The notes under the pieces are model-generated. The model was not told the DNA's origin. It was given only the letters and a program-made list of their open reading frames with translations, and made no database searches. Shown here one piece after another: positions 1 to 11,949 of a stretch of 64,000 nt of DNA. Position 1 is the stretch's first letter. Each line of letters begins with the position of its first letter. Origin of the DNA: Omphiscola glabra (Eukaryota > Mollusca > Gastropoda > Lymnaeidae); NCBI GenBank assembly GCA_964017045.1, contig OZ024808.1, forward strand, positions 18,841,284 to 18,905,283, in the 5' to 3' direction. Position numbers and translations under genes: made by a program.

Positions 1-435
1 GGACAAACATACATTAGCCTAGGGCAAACATACAGTAGCCCAGGACAAACATACAATGGACTAGGACAAACATATAATAGAATAGGACAAACATACATTA
101 GCCTAGGGCAAACATACAATAGCCTAGGACAAACATACAATGGGCTAAGACAAACATATAATAGAATTGGACAAAACATACATTAGCCTAGGACAAACAT
201 ACAATGGACTAGGACAAACATACTATAGTCTATGACAAACATACACTGGGCTAAGACAAACATATAATAGAATAGGACAAAACATAATATGGACGGCGAC
301 AAGCACACAATGGACTAGGACAAACATACATTAGCCTATGGCAAACATACAATAGCCTAAGACAAACATACAATTGACTAGGACAAACATACAATGGACT
401 AGGACAAGCATACAATAGCCTAGGACAAACATTTA
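1..435. repeat. 21-bp minisatellite, about 20 copies, cut by window start
   Basis: Imperfect 21-bp units built on ggacaaacatacaatggact. The array runs off the left edge of the window. The minus strand is open only because the unit lacks stops and is a multiple of three. An AT-rich spacer (436-675) separates it from a second block of the same unit. Confidence 0.95.
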
Positions 436-675
436 AAACTTTATAAAGAAAATGAAACAAAACCTACTTCCGGCTGTGTGTGAAAATAACATATTCGGAA
501 AGTAAGGAGTGAACTCAGAATAAGTTTCAGAAATGAATTAATTTCAACCTTGTAAATGTGAACATATATCAAGACTACTACACCAAATAAATTAATTTAA
601 ACATTGTAAATGTGGAAATAATTAAAACAAAAAAAAAACAAAAAAAAACGCTTTTAAACAGAATATTTTATTAAC

Positions 676-950
676 ATACAATGGACTAGGACAAACATAA
701 AATAGACTAGGACAAACATACAATAGTCTAGGACAGAAATGCAATAGATTAGGACAAACATACAATGGACTAAGACAAACATAGAATTATAGTCTAGGAC
801 AAACATGCTATAGATTAGGACAAACATTCAATGGACTAGGACAAACATATAATAGACTAGGACTAACATACAATAGTCTAGGACGAACAAACAATATACT
901 AGGACAAACATACAATGGACTAGGACAATCATAGAATAGATTAGGACAGT
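676..950. repeat. second block of the 21-bp minisatellite
   Basis: About 13 further copies of the same 21-bp unit found at 1-435, more diverged (for example cataaaatagactaggacaa). The 240-bp spacer at 436-675 is AT-rich and unrelated, so it looks like an insertion or a decayed middle of one original array. Confidence 0.93.
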
Positions 951-1059
951 TGTTTACAGACCCCACCATAGTCATACGAATTAAAAAGAAATTGGCTACT
1001 GAGGGCAGCATCCTTTGGGGGGATAGCGGATTGTAGATCGTGAGAAGTGATCAATAGAA

Positions 1060-1239
1060 AGAAACCCAGGGGCACACGCTGCTCACGGGTCGACCAACAC
1101 TGAGATGGATGGACGATGCAGAAAAGGACTTCCACAAGGTAAGTGTTCGCGCGTTGAAGGCGGGAAGCTTTGGCTCGGTGTGAATGGAAGGCTGTGATGC
1201 AGCAGGCGCGTGCTTTAGCATCCCGGAGGACCAAGTGAC
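1060..1239 (+). mobile_element. LINE reverse-transcriptase C-terminal fragment
   Basis: Translation gives TLRWMDDAEKDFHKVSVRAL and then, after one frameshift near 1182, RCEWKAVMQQARALASRRTK and a stop. This resembles the C-terminal tail of many animal LINE ORF2 proteins (LRWMDDVEKD...RxEWRxxxxxA). It is 5'-truncated, frameshifted and non-functional. The clade is not determinable by eye. Confidence 0.65.
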
Positions 1240-1290
1240 AAGGACGTCCATAACTGCCACGATCTCTTATAAACGGCATCCCCACTTGCA

Positions 1291-1536
1291 AAAATGCTAA
1301 CACCGGGTGTTGACGCCCTCTTGGTTTGAGCGAACACAGGGTGTTGACGCCCTCTTGGTTTGAGCGAACACAGGGTGTTGACGCCCTCTTGGTTTGAGCG
1401 AACACAGGGTGTTAACGACCTCTTGGTTTGAGCGAACACAGGGTGTTGACGCCCTCTTGGTTTGAGCGAACACCGGGTGTTGACGCCCTCTTGGTTTGAG
1501 CGAACACAGGGTGTTGACGCCCTCTTGGTTTGAGCG
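1291..1536. repeat. 34-bp minisatellite, about 7 copies
   Basis: Period 34, core cctcttggtttgagcgaaca. It begins about 50 bp after the LINE tail at 1060-1239. The unit is not a multiple of three, so the same repeat is open in several frames; these reading frames are artefacts. Confidence 0.95.
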
Positions 1537-1858
1537 ATTCGATACGCAAAAAGCCTCGTTTAGAGAAGCTAGAAGACAACAGGGACCCGGCCTGCCGGTA
1601 TTGCAACCCGGTCCCAGAGACCCCAAGCTCGACCGTGGGGGAGGCGATGGTGGTTGGAGAGTCCTGTGTTAGTAAAATGTTAGATATCACGAACCAACCG
1701 ATGGAACTTGTCATCACAGCAGAAGCTGGGACTTTACAGAACGAGAGCTCAACCCTCCACCGGAACACGCAAGTTAGTTAGAGAAGGCGTTGGGGTGTTG
1801 TCCACAAAAAGGACAAATTTATGCTCTAATCTAGTTCAAACATCGTTTATATATATTT
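1537..1858. other. unassigned intergenic sequence
   Basis: Mixed-composition sequence between the 34-bp array and a MITE. A short plus-strand reading frame (1530-1781) has no recognisable domain and no splice context. I see no gene here. Confidence 0.5.
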
Positions 1859-1866
1859 ATATAGTT

Positions 1867-2023
1867 CAGTGGCGTAGTGAGGGGGGGGGGGGCAAGGGGG
1901 GGCATCATGCCCCGGGCGCTACTCCCAAAGGGGCGCCAAATGGTATATTTTACTATAATATTGTATGGTTTTCGAATAGGGGGTATTGTGTCCCGGGCGC
2001 GAGTTAAGCTCGCTACGCCACTG
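1867..2023. mobile_element. 157-bp hAT-type MITE with perfect 8-bp target duplication
   Basis: Terminal inverted repeats cagtggcgtagtgag and ctcgctacgccactg flank a short non-coding interior rich in G and C runs. The 8-bp sequence atatagtt is duplicated exactly at 1859-1866 and 2024-2031, the target-duplication length of the hAT superfamily. No transposase is encoded. Confidence 0.85.
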
Positions 2024-2031
2024 ATATAGTT

Positions 2032-2774
2032 GTAACTAATTTTTATTTTAAAAAATTGCAATTAAAGCTAGTCTAGCAGAATATACTCCGCAGACATCTT
2101 TCGAGTTGAAAACGACTCAGTTCCCATCACGACTGCTAAGAAACGATCACAACGTGCCTCGCTGTTGAGAGCATGTCTGTACCCCACTCGCTGATCCCCG
2201 ACCCCCGGGGTGTCCCTGGTTATAGTGAAAGCCGTCTCGCCCCCCCCCCCCCACCCTCCGAGTAATGAGCGAACATGTTGGTAGAAAACAGCCACAAGCT
2301 CGCGCGTTAATTAAATCGAGGCCGTGGTATCGATACCGTATTATCGCCAAGAGTTCCGAGTTGCTGGAAATAGAAGCCGTCCAATGGTTGGACCAGACGA
2401 TAAAAAGAGACAAAGTATTTTGGACTCAGCGCTGGACACTGGGGATGTGACGTTATCAATGGATGAGCATATTTCTGCCTGACGTCACAGAGAGGAAATT
2501 GTGGTGGGTGTGTGTGTGTGTGGGGGGGGGGTGTTCTGTTAGCTCAGCACAGTAAATAAATATTGACCCCGGGGGGGGGGGTCGGGGGTGGCGGGGAGGT
2601 TTGTATACATGTGGGCTGCTGGTACAAATATTTGACTTATGGTTGGTTTGGAGAAAGGTACAAAGAGAACGTTTATTTAATATTCGGTTTCTGTGTGTTT
2701 GGTTTGTTAATGAGAGAAAGTGGGGGGGGGGGGGGGGTTTGGTCATGATGACATTAATGAAAAGAGCTTGTGGT
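2032..2774. other. unassigned sequence with poly-G/poly-C runs
   Basis: No supported gene. Contains homopolymer G or C runs near 2241, 2522, 2571 and 2722 and a short GT-rich tract near 2508. Short reading frames across these runs have no domain content. Confidence 0.5.
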
Positions 2775-3003
2775 TGCAGCGTGTGTGTGTTTGAATGGAA
2801 GGGCAAGGGTGGAGTACGTGCATCGCGTGTGTGTTTAAATAGAAGGGCCGGGGTGGAGTACTTGCATCGTGTGTGTGTTTAAATGGAAGGGCGGGGGTGG
2901 AGTACTTGCATCGTGTGTGTGTTTAAATAGAAGGGCGAGGGTGGAGTACTTGCATCGTGTGTGTGTTTAAATGGAAGGGCGGGGGTGGAGTACTTGCATA
3001 CAA
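2775..3003. repeat. 44-bp minisatellite, about 5 copies
   Basis: Units share gggtggagtacttgcatcgt followed by a GT run; period about 44. First copies are more diverged. Confidence 0.92.
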
Positions 3004-3054
3004 CCACTTCTTAATGTGGTTTTATGTCTTTCCCCGTGGAACTAATCTCACAAC

Positions 3055-3240
3055 CAGGTCAGACCAACTCCCCATCTCACACCAGGTCAGACCAACTCCC
3101 CATCTCACACCAGGTCAGACCAACTCCCCATCTCACACCAGGTCAGACCACTCCCCATCTCACACCAGGTCAGACCACTCCCCATCTCACACCAGGTCAG
3201 ACCAACTCCCCATCTCACACCAGGTCAGACCAACTCCCCA
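3055..3240. repeat. 28-bp minisatellite, about 7 copies
   Basis: Core ggtcagaccaactccccatc, period 28. Two adjacent units lack one base of the caactcc stretch. Confidence 0.95.
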
Positions 3241-3542
3241 TGCATACGAACAGGTCATAGCGTCCTTTTTGTGTGTTATCAAAAGGTACGGCCTGCCATA
3301 GCTTTGTTGATGTTATACTTTTTCTTGAAATATCTTGACATAATGTTTATTGACATACTGTTGATTGACTTGTTGTTAATTGACTTATTATTACTACCGG
3401 TGCTGATGCAAAATAAAAAGATTCTTCTAAAATCACAATGAATGTATTCATGCTACGACTTTGGAAATGCACAATGTACGGCTAGTGTTACGTTAGTTAA
3501 TAAAGTAAGATTTTTAACATTTGCAAACCAAGATGTGTGAAT
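3241..3542. other. unassigned AT-rich sequence
   Basis: Contains short degenerate tgttgattgact-like repeats around 3340-3390. No gene seen. Confidence 0.5.
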
Positions 3543-3776
3543 ATGTTTCCTTTGTACCAATTATTGAAAAGCAGATATGTTGCTTTGTACCAATTATTTA
3601 AAGCAGATATGTTGCCTTTGTACCAATTATTGAAAAGCAGATATGTTGCCTTTGTACCAATTATTGAAAAGCAGATATGTTGCCGTTGTACCAATTATTG
3701 AAAAGCAGATATGTTGCCTTTGTACCAATTATTTAAAAGCAGATATGTTGCATTTGTACCAATTATTGAAAATCTT
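3543..3776. repeat. 34-bp minisatellite, about 7 copies with a degenerate tail
   Basis: Core tttgtaccaattattgaaaa, period 34. Related but strongly diverged units (ttgtacgaatgtac and similar) continue to about 3960, as expected of an ageing array edge. Confidence 0.93.
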
Positions 3777-3960
3777 TGTACCAAAACAAACCCGTAGATT
3801 TGTCTTTCCTCTGAACAAATTCACACATTTACTTTTTTCCGTTGTTCGAATGTACGTACCTTCGTACCGATTCACATATATATTTTTTGGCATTGTACGA
3901 ATGTACACCACTTTGTGCCAATTAACATACATATTTTGTTGTCTCTGTACAATCGGTTAT

Positions 3961-5004
3961 ATATTGGTTGCCATTTTATCAATTCACATGAATATCCGTC
4001 TCTCGGAGAACAGGAATAAATGAAAGGGGTGGGGGGAACGTTGTGCGGGGGGGGGGGGGGGCGGGCAGGGGTGGAGACGGAAAAGGGAAGGGGGTGGGGC
4101 GTCAAGTACAATTTATTATGACATGTTATAATAACGGCGCCCTCTCCTGGCTAAATGGATGTTATAAAGCCACTTGACGATCTATGCACCCCACCATCGT
4201 CCCCGCCACCACCACCACCGCCACCACGACCACACGGACGGCGAGCGATTAAACAACAACGCCAAAGCTCGCGACATCAGACGAACGAACTTAGACCAGG
4301 GCCGCGCGAAGCCTTGCAGACCATTCTAGAAAATAAGCGATTGGTGTGGGGGGGGGGGGGGGATCCGCAAAGAAAGTGAGGGTGTGAGCAAGAATGAGAC
4401 ACAATCCACCCTCTACCCCCCACACATAAATCCCCCCCACCCTCTTTACAAAACGGGAGGGTATATTTTGGGCAAGCACCTCGAGCGAGATCGTGTCTAG
4501 ATTAGGAATGTGGAGTTTTATTGGCCCCCCCCCCCCCAATCACAGGGCGATCACAATGGTTTGATCCGTTCTCTTCGAGTCTAGATGCGAGACACAATTT
4601 TTAGAACAACCCACCGTGTTTATATGAAGTTCTTTTTTTCTATCTGCCGGATGTATATGAAAGAGAGTAGAGCACCCCCTAGCGGGATAAGCGCCCACAA
4701 CAAGCAACAAGCCAGTAAGTAGTAATCGATCTATCAAATACATTTTAACATTTTGGAAGATTAGATAAGTTTTAAAAAAAGCTTCGCTGACATGAGGATT
4801 TAAAAATTATTTTTAAAAAAATGGAAATATCTTTTAATAAATATTTTTTTTTTAAAAGACGGAGCTATTTATAGAACACTCAATGAAATGTGGGAAATTG
4901 AAAGCGAAAATATTTAAGGCTAAAAACTGATTCTGTACATTTTAATCGTCTATTGGTGGTGAATACTGTTCTATGCTTTAAAGAACTATTATTGATGTAT
5001 TTTA
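3961..5004. other. unassigned sequence with G and C homopolymer runs
   Basis: No supported gene. There are long G or C runs near 4047, 4346 and 4527, a CCA-rich stretch near 4200-4222, and AT-rich DNA from 4740. Confidence 0.5.
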
Positions 5005-5385
5005 AAATAGAGTCCTTAAGAAATATGTACCATACGTCCTTATCAATATGCGTCATATGTTCTTTAAGCAATCTGCATAATTAGCCTTTGAGCAGTATCC
5101 ATCCTAAGTCCTTCAGCAATATGCGTCCTAAGTCCCTGAGCGATATTTCAGGACAATAGAGTCACATTTGCTTATTGAAGTCCGACTCGTCTGTCACGGG
5201 AGTATTACAAAGTGTGAAGTCTTTTCTGTAGGATCATCTCAGGACGCAACAGAAAACCAAAAGCCAATGTATCTGTCAACTTATCTGTCAACGTATATGT
5301 TAACTACGTATCGGTCAACGTATCTGGCGACTTATTCTGTCAAATTATTTGTTAACTTATTTGTCCACTAAACTTATTGGTCCAC
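5005..5385. repeat. two degenerate tandem repeats
   Basis: About 5005-5150 holds diverged units around gcaatatgcgtcctaagtcc. About 5265-5385 holds diverged units around ttatctgtcaacgtat. Both are too degenerate to give an exact period. Confidence 0.6.
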
Positions 5386-6011
5386 TAAATTAAAAAAAAA
5401 GAAGTTATTCTATATTTCATTTTTAAAGTAAACTTATATATTTAAAAAAATATATATATACATAATTTACTGAAACAAGCCCCAAATTATTTCCATTAAA
5501 AATCTTTTTAAAAGAGTAAATGCAAATACAAACGATAAAACAGTGCAAGAAATCTTCAGTAACAAAACGCAATCTTTGGCGTTGCCATAGCATAAATATT
5601 TATTATTAGTTTATTACATTGTATTGTTGATTGAAAGAGGATTTATAAAAAAAACAAATTGTAGACAAATGCCATACGCCCTATACTGTCACCAACGGTT
5701 TGATCGCAAAGATGTCAGTGGATGTCATCAAATAATTGAATACAAATGAATAATGACATGACCATGACATCGCTTACTGTAGTTAACGGATATTTTCACA
5801 GTTAATGTCTCGTTGTTTGCATGTGGATATTGGGGGGGGGGGGGGCAGGGGTGGCTGGTGATCTTGTTTTTATTTCGTTAAAACCACTCCTCCATGTCGC
5901 TGTTATCTTAGCGCACCCCACCCCTTTTTCACTCACACGCACGCACACTCACACACTGAACACACACACGGGCGTACAAAGGATAGCATTTTCTTCTCTT
6001 GCAAATATCCC
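5386..6011. other. unassigned AT-rich sequence
   Basis: AT-rich, with a short TA tract near 5440-5460, a G run near 5830 and a CA-rich stretch near 5935-5970. No gene seen. Confidence 0.5.
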
Positions 6012-6570
6012 ACTGACTAAAGATTGAAAGCATGAACATGACTTAGTTTCACTATTTCCCCCCTGACAAAGGATTGCAAGATTAAACATGACTTAGTTTC
6101 ACTATTTCCCCCCTGACAAAGGATTGCAAGATTAAATATGACTTAGTTTCACTATTTCCCCCTTGACAAAGGATTGCAAGATTAAACATGACTTAGTTTC
6201 ACTATTTCCTCCCTGACAAAGGATTGCAAGATTAAATATGACTTAGTTTCACTATTCCCCCCCCCCTGATAAAGGATTGCAAGATTAAATATGACTTAGT
6301 TTCACTATTCCCCCCCCCCCCCTGACAAATTATCGCAAGAATGAATATGACTTAGTTTCACAATCGTCCTCGCCTGTTCCAAAGGATTGCAAGATTGAAT
6401 ATGACTTAGTTTCACAATCGTCCTCCCCTGTTCCAAAGGATTGCAAGATTGAATATGACTTAGTTTCACAATCGTCCTCCCCTGTTCCAAAGGATTGCAA
6501 GATTGAATATGACTTAGTTTCACAATCGTCCTCCTCTGTTCCAAAGGATCGAAAGCATGACACATGACTT
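6012..6570. repeat. 50-bp minisatellite, about 11 copies, two subtypes
   Basis: Core ggattgcaagattaaacatg followed by acttagtttcac; period 50. The left copies have cactatttccccc between cores and the right copies (from about 6360) have cacaatcgtcctcc, so the array is two blocks of different variants. Confidence 0.95.
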
Positions 6571-6689
6571 AAGTTCAACGAATATCAAGATACAGAAGAT
6601 ATTTCCTTGACAAAAACACTCAGTTGTCGTTGTTACGTATTTTCGTTATGTTATACACGTAAACACAATCAGCTATAGCAAATGTGGCA

Positions 6690-6882
6690 TAGGAAGGGGC
6701 GTGCTGAGGGGACGGAACACCCAGGGTGGCACTTTTTTCTTCATATGCAAGGGTGGCAGTTTCAGGCGGCAAAACAGCCAATTATTATTTTTTACAGGAG
6801 TTTGGGCGGGGGGGGGGGGAGGGAATAGGGCGGCACATTTCTTGGCCCACCCTGGGTGGTACTAACTCCTAGCTAGGCCACT
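6690..6882. mobile_element. degenerate TIR element (MITE-like)
   Basis: The ends share cacccagggtgg in inverted orientation: near 6718 on the plus strand, and in the complement of ccaccctgggtgg near 6847. The right end resembles the ctagctaggccact ends of common invertebrate MITEs. No clear target duplication, so the boundaries are approximate. Confidence 0.4.
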
Positions 6883-7689
6883 TTATAGAAAGCCCAACCT
6901 GCAAAATTGAATGTTATCAGCGTCGGCGTCATTGGCGTAAACCCTGTTTATTTGGATACAGTAGATAGAGTACACGAACTTCATAGTGCTGATCAGTGGT
7001 CCTCACAGTATATTGCCCCGCGCCACACATGAGCAACTACAATGTTTCAATGTACCCTCTGTGCTGTCTAACATTGCCCCCCCCCGCCCCCCAACCACAC
7101 ATTTTCATCCTTATGTAATGTAAAGCCATTTCCTCCCAAACCTGTGTTCTCAAGACTTTCAAATTACACCCGAGTTTCTGGTATTCGTTGGAATACGTTG
7201 CTAATAAAATTCAGCTAATATGTCCGATGATGGAAAAACAATAAAGACAAACTATTTCGAGTTAGACATTTTTCAAGCTCGACATACTTCAATTTGAATA
7301 TAATTCAAGTTGAAGATATTTCAAGTTGACGATCTTGCTCTGGGGGACGCGGGGGTGCCGGGCGGGGTGGGGTGGCGGATGCTATTTGGAAGGCGTTGGC
7401 ATGGTGGTCGGGGGTAGGATTGGCATTCGCTTACAAGAACTCTTGAATCCATTAGGGCTGGTTTCAATAATTAATGCAGATACAAATTTATGTCTCGATC
7501 GGGGGCCCCCACGACGTGCTAGCCATCCAATCAAAATTGTTCGTGGTGTATAGGTCAGAGGTCAGCTATACTTTTTCCAGTCTAGACTGCTATTTGGCGT
7601 CTGCGGCTGTTGGGTAGCTTGTATGGGAAAAAAAACATGTTGGAAAGCTGAAGTTAGCTATTTCTATGGCAGCCATTATGTTTAACAGT
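6883..7689. other. unassigned sequence
   Basis: No supported gene. Short degenerate ttcaagttgaagata-like repeats near 7255-7330 and a C run near 7076. Confidence 0.5.
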
Positions 7690-7907
7690 AACTACAAGAA
7701 GATTTGTTCTAATTCAAGTAGATTGTTCTAATCCAAGCAGATATGTTCTAATTCACGTAGATTTGTTATAATCCAGAAAAATTCCCCTCATTTTCAAGTA
7801 GATTTATTCTAATCCACGTAGATTAATCTCTAATCCAACAGGTTTCGTCTCTAATCCCAGTAAATTTATTCTAATCCAAGCAGATAAGTTCTAATCCAAG
7901 TAGATTT
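7690..7907. repeat. degenerate about 25-bp minisatellite, about 9 copies
   Basis: Units centre on tctaatccaagtagatttgt with many substitutions and length changes. A small patch of the same family recurs about 2 kb away at 9955-10030. Confidence 0.85.
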
Positions 7908-8184
7908 ACTCGTGGCTGTACGTCGTAACGATGGTCGTAGGTACCGGACAAAGTTACAGTAGGTGATGGAGGTGTCAGCGTTGGCATTTAATGATGGTTT
8001 ATGTTGATGCAGAGAAGACGTAACCTGGGAACCAAGCCGGCAACGGGTACATCAGGTGTCCACTAAGGAATGTAGGAAGGTGAAATGACAGGGAAGACAC
8101 AGCATGGGAACCAAGCCGCCATGGGTAAATGAGGTGGTCACTAGGGGATGCAGCAAGATGATATAAGCAGGGAAGACATAGTGA

Positions 8185-8534
8185 CACATGCCTTAGAAAG
8201 CTCCTAAACATCAAATGGCCAAATACCCTCCCCAACAAAGATCTACTAGAAAGGACTTATCAGGGGCCCATTGGTCATAAAGAAAAGATGGAGGTGGTTC
8301 GGGCATACTCTCAGAAAACTCTTAGACAATGCCTAACATGAAATCCACAGGGAAACAGGAAGGGTGGAAGTCCTAAGAATACACGGAGACGCGAGCTAGA
8401 GGCAGACACGCAATATATGGGATACACTTGGAAGCAATTGGAAAGGAAAGCACAGGAACGTGATGAGTGGAAAATTCTTGTAGACGGCCTATGCCCCAGA
8501 CGGGGTAAAAAGGCATAAGAAGAAGAAGAAGAAG
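8185..8534 (+). mobile_element. RTE-like LINE ORF2 3' fragment with AAG-repeat tail
   Basis: Frames read CLRKLLNIKWPNTLPNKDLL, later GNRKGGSPKNTRRRELEADT, then TWKQLERKAQERDEWKILVD GLCPRRGKKA and a stop. This matches the extreme C-terminus of animal RTE-like LINE proteins (ILNIxWP...GRPKNTWRRE...DGLCPRRG). A stop and a frame change around 8330 break it. It ends in an (aag)n run at 8518-8534, as expected of a LINE 3' tail. 5'-truncated and dead. Confidence 0.8.
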
Positions 8535-8685
8535 ACATAGTGATAGTAAGGAGAACGTTCATAACCATGGAGTCCAAATCATGGGTAGTTTTTCGTATCA
8601 CGTCTGCTGGATATTAGCGAGACTTAGGTTTTGGGGACACTTGGCAGGTGAATAGCTGAGGGTGATACAGTTTAGTGGAGTTGAG

Positions 8686-8960
8686 ACAGGCTAGTAGACA
8701 GCCCAGTAGAGACATCCGAGTAGAGATAGCCGAGTTAAGACAGCCGAGGATAGACAGCCGAGTAGAGACAGTCGAGTAGAGACATCCGAGTAGAGACAGC
8801 CGAGTTAAGGCAGCCCAGTAGAGACAGCCGACTAGAAACAGCCTAGTAGAGACAGCCGAGTTAAGACAGCGGGGGAGAGACAGCCAAGTTAAGACAGCCC
8901 AGTAGAGACAGCCCAGTAGAGAAACCCAGTAGAGACAGCCGAGTAGAGACAGCTGAGTAA
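8686..8960. repeat. 14-bp minisatellite, about 19 copies
   Basis: Core agacagccgagtag, period 14. Just downstream (8961-9085) is a separate two-to-three-copy duplication containing cagacagtcctac and tttaaacaattgtcct. Confidence 0.93.
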
Positions 8961-9389
8961 TAGCCCTACAGACAGTCCTACCTCCTACCTGCCGACCTTT
9001 AAATTTAAACAATTGTCCTACAGACTGTCCTACATCCTACCCGCCAGCATTTAAACAATTGTCCTGCAGACAGTCCTACAGCAAGTCCCACCGAGGTCCT
9101 TGTACCATACTGGTGACTCCTTACTGATTAATATAATAGTCGACTTCTCCTAACGAAAATACAAACCTGAACGGAGTTCAGGCATGACGCACGAAAGATC
9201 GCTGCGTGACTATGTTTTTTACTCACCCAGTAATAGCCATAAAGCACAATTGGAGTTGGGGAGGGGCGGTTGTGAAGAGAAAGCAGGACACACCAGAAGC
9301 AATACATATAATAGATTATACAAGTCTATACTGAGTCAATCCCAAGCTAGGGGAGTTCAATCATGAGAAAATAACTAGACAAGCAAAAG

Positions 9390-9725
9390 CATCCACAGGA
9401 GCACCGGTGGATGGGACCCGTTAACCTTTGGACGGCAGCTCATCGAAGAGAAGGAAATCTCTGAAATTAAACTCCGGCGACGCAGAACGCATACAGAGCA
9501 CAGCGAAAGTCATACACACACACTGCTGGTCATCTGCTGCATCCAGGTCTATCTCCAGTCGTCTTGACTGAGTCTTGTCATTAGATCAAGTATGCAAGGA
9601 CGAGAGAGTGGGGCTGGCGGATTGAGCAACTCTCCCTCCCTTTAAACAAAATGCTGCTTAAGTCAAGGCTATCATTCAAGTCGAAAATTGCCTTGGTCAT
9701 CTTCATTGCGTTGGTCATCGTCGCG
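9390..9725. mobile_element. dispersed repeat, family unidentified
   Basis: The stretch around 9540-9640 (ctccagtcgtcttgac, gaggacgagagagtg-like motif, caactctccctccctttaaaca) is homologous to 53980-54090, and the part before it resembles 53875-53930. It is therefore an interspersed repeat. I see no coding domain or terminal repeat, so the class is unknown. Confidence 0.6.
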
Positions 9726-10056
9726 TGAGAAGTTCGAGCAACATTACAGTAGAACTCTTGATATCAAAAAAAAAAAAAAAAATTCTCCATCATCTGTAAA
9801 CCTGGTATTGTTGGTTGGATCATTAACGTCACGTGGTTCTTGGTCTGTCTCAAAGCCTGGAGACCTGTATATAAACCACAGAGAGGAGCGATCCTGTAAT
9901 GACCACTACTGCATCGACGTAGTTCGTGACGTCAGGACCAGAGCCCTCCTCAGGAGCACTCCAAGCAGATTTGTTCTAATCAAAGTAGTGTATCTTAATT
10001 AAAGTAGATTTCTGCTAATACAAAGTATTTTTTTGTCAACTTCTACTATCAAGATA

Positions 10057-10240
10057 GGTTGTTCACACTCCGTGTACATGTGTAGCCACTCCGTGTACAT
10101 GTGTATCCACTCCTTGTAGATGTGAAGTCACTCCTCGTAGATGTGTAACCCCGCTGTGTTGATATGTAGCCACTCAGTGGAGATGTGTTGCTCCTCCACG
10201 TACATGTGTAGCCACTCCGTGTACATGTGTAGCCACTCAT
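10057..10240. repeat. 21-bp minisatellite, about 9 copies
   Basis: Core gtgtacatgtgtagccactc, period 21, middle copies diverged. Confidence 0.92.
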
Positions 10241-10555
10241 GTAGACAATAGTATGAACAAGTCAATGAGGTTTAGAAACCATGAAAAAAAATGTTCACAG
10301 TAATGTTGGTAGCATCATGACAATGTGAAGCAACTTTCAGCCGGCCCATAATCCTTTGTGCGTGACACTAAACAGTCACGACTTCTAATTAACTTCCGTT
10401 ATTATCACGTGACTTGCGGCCATGATTGGAAAGCTAACTAGATCTCTCATTGGTTCAGTTGTAGGCCCTAGCTTGAGATCATGTAGAGAGTACATTGTCA
10501 ATAACACCATTTTTAATTCGAAATATGAGTATCAATTTCATTTGTTTTCTTCATT
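10241..10555. other. unassigned sequence
   Basis: No gene seen. Ends at the start of the polypyrimidine tract. Confidence 0.5.
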
Positions 10556-11285
10556 CTTCTCCCCCCCCCTGTCCCTCCCATTCTCTCTCTCACTCCTCCC
10601 CTCTTCTCTCTCCCTCCCCTTCTCTTTTTATCTCTGTCTGTTTCTCGATCTCCCACTTCCCCTTCTCTCCCTTTCCTTCTCTCTCTTCACTCTCTCTTCC
10701 TCCTTGTCTTCCATTCTCTCTCTTCACTCTCTCTTCCTCCTTGTCTTCCATTCTCTCTCTTCACTCTCTCTTCCTCCTTGTCTTCCATTCTCTCTCTTCA
10801 CTCTCTCTTCCTCCTTGTCTTCCATTCTCTCTCTTCACTCTCTCTTCCTCCTTGTCTTCCATTCTCTCTCTTCACTCTCTCTTCACTCTCTCTTCCTCCT
10901 TGTCTTCCATTCTCTCTCTTCACTCTCTCTTCCTCATTGTCTTCCATTCTCTCTCTTCACTCTCTCTTCCTCCTTGTATTCCATTCTCTCTCTTCACTCT
11001 CTCTTCCTCCTTGTCTTCCATTCTCTCTCTTCACTCTCTCTTCCTCCTTGTCTTCCATTCTCTCTCTTCACTCTCTCTTCCTCCTTGTCTTCCATTCTCT
11101 CTCTTCACTCTCTCTTCCTCCTTGTCTTCCATTCTCTCTCTTCACTCTCTCTTCCTCCTTGTCTTCCATTCTCTCTCTTCACTCTCTCTCTTCCTCATTG
11201 TCTTCCATTCTCTCTCTTCACTCTCTCTTCCTCCTTGTCTTCCATTCTCTCTCTTCACTCTCTCTCTTCACTCTCTCTTCTTTGC
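10556..11285. repeat. 730-bp polypyrimidine tract; 37-bp minisatellite, about 16 copies
   Basis: The plus strand is almost pure C/T. From about 10675 it resolves into a 37-bp period (core cttcctccttgtcttccatt) with occasional internal loss or gain of a ctctcttcact block. All three plus frames are open because C/T codons cannot be stops; the Ser/Leu-rich translations of 200-300 residues are artefacts. Confidence 0.96.
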
Positions 11286-11509
11286 ATTTTGGAAGTATCT
11301 CTGATACTTGCTCACGGTCGCGTGATACGTCTTTGAACTCGGCACCAAGACAAACAATGTTTGACGTCAGGTGACAGTGCCGTATGTCATACATGTCATC
11401 TCTGACCTCAAGTCTTAAATGTTTCACTGTATGTCTGACATGTCTGACATGTTTTATCCAACAGACAAACCGTTAAACCTTCCAGTCAGATGATACAAAT
11501 GTATTCCGT

Positions 11510-11900
11510 CAATTACCAATCATCTGACATAAATACATTCACTACCAAAGAAAGAATGTCAGAATCACTACTTTCAATAAATTACCAATCATGTTATGTT
11601 AATACGTTCAATAAATTACCAATGATGTTATATTAATACATTCAATAAATTACCAATCATGTTATGTTAATACATTCAGTAATTTGCCAATCATTGGATA
11701 TTTATACACTCAAACAAGGATCCCTAATGTTATTTGGGAACATTCAGTAAATTACCAGTCATGGAATATGAATAAATTCACTCTAATACAAATCTCAGTA
11801 AATTACCAATTATGTGATATAAATACATTCACTCTAATACCAATCTCATAAATTACCAATCCTGTGATATGAATACATTCCCTCTAATACCAATCCATAA
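11510..11900. repeat. degenerate about 35-bp minisatellite, about 10 copies
   Basis: Units contain aaattaccaatcatgttat and atacattca with frequent indels. The last third is more diverged (actctaataccaatc variants). Confidence 0.85.
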
Positions 11901-11949
11901 TTGCCCGGCAGCAGTTTAAAAAAAAAAAAAACACTTTTAGAAAGTAAAG

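Noticed and set aside
10422..11374. Ser/Leu-rich plus-strand frames of 198-304 codons
   Set aside because: Pure pyrimidine DNA cannot encode stop codons on this strand, so open frames are expected.
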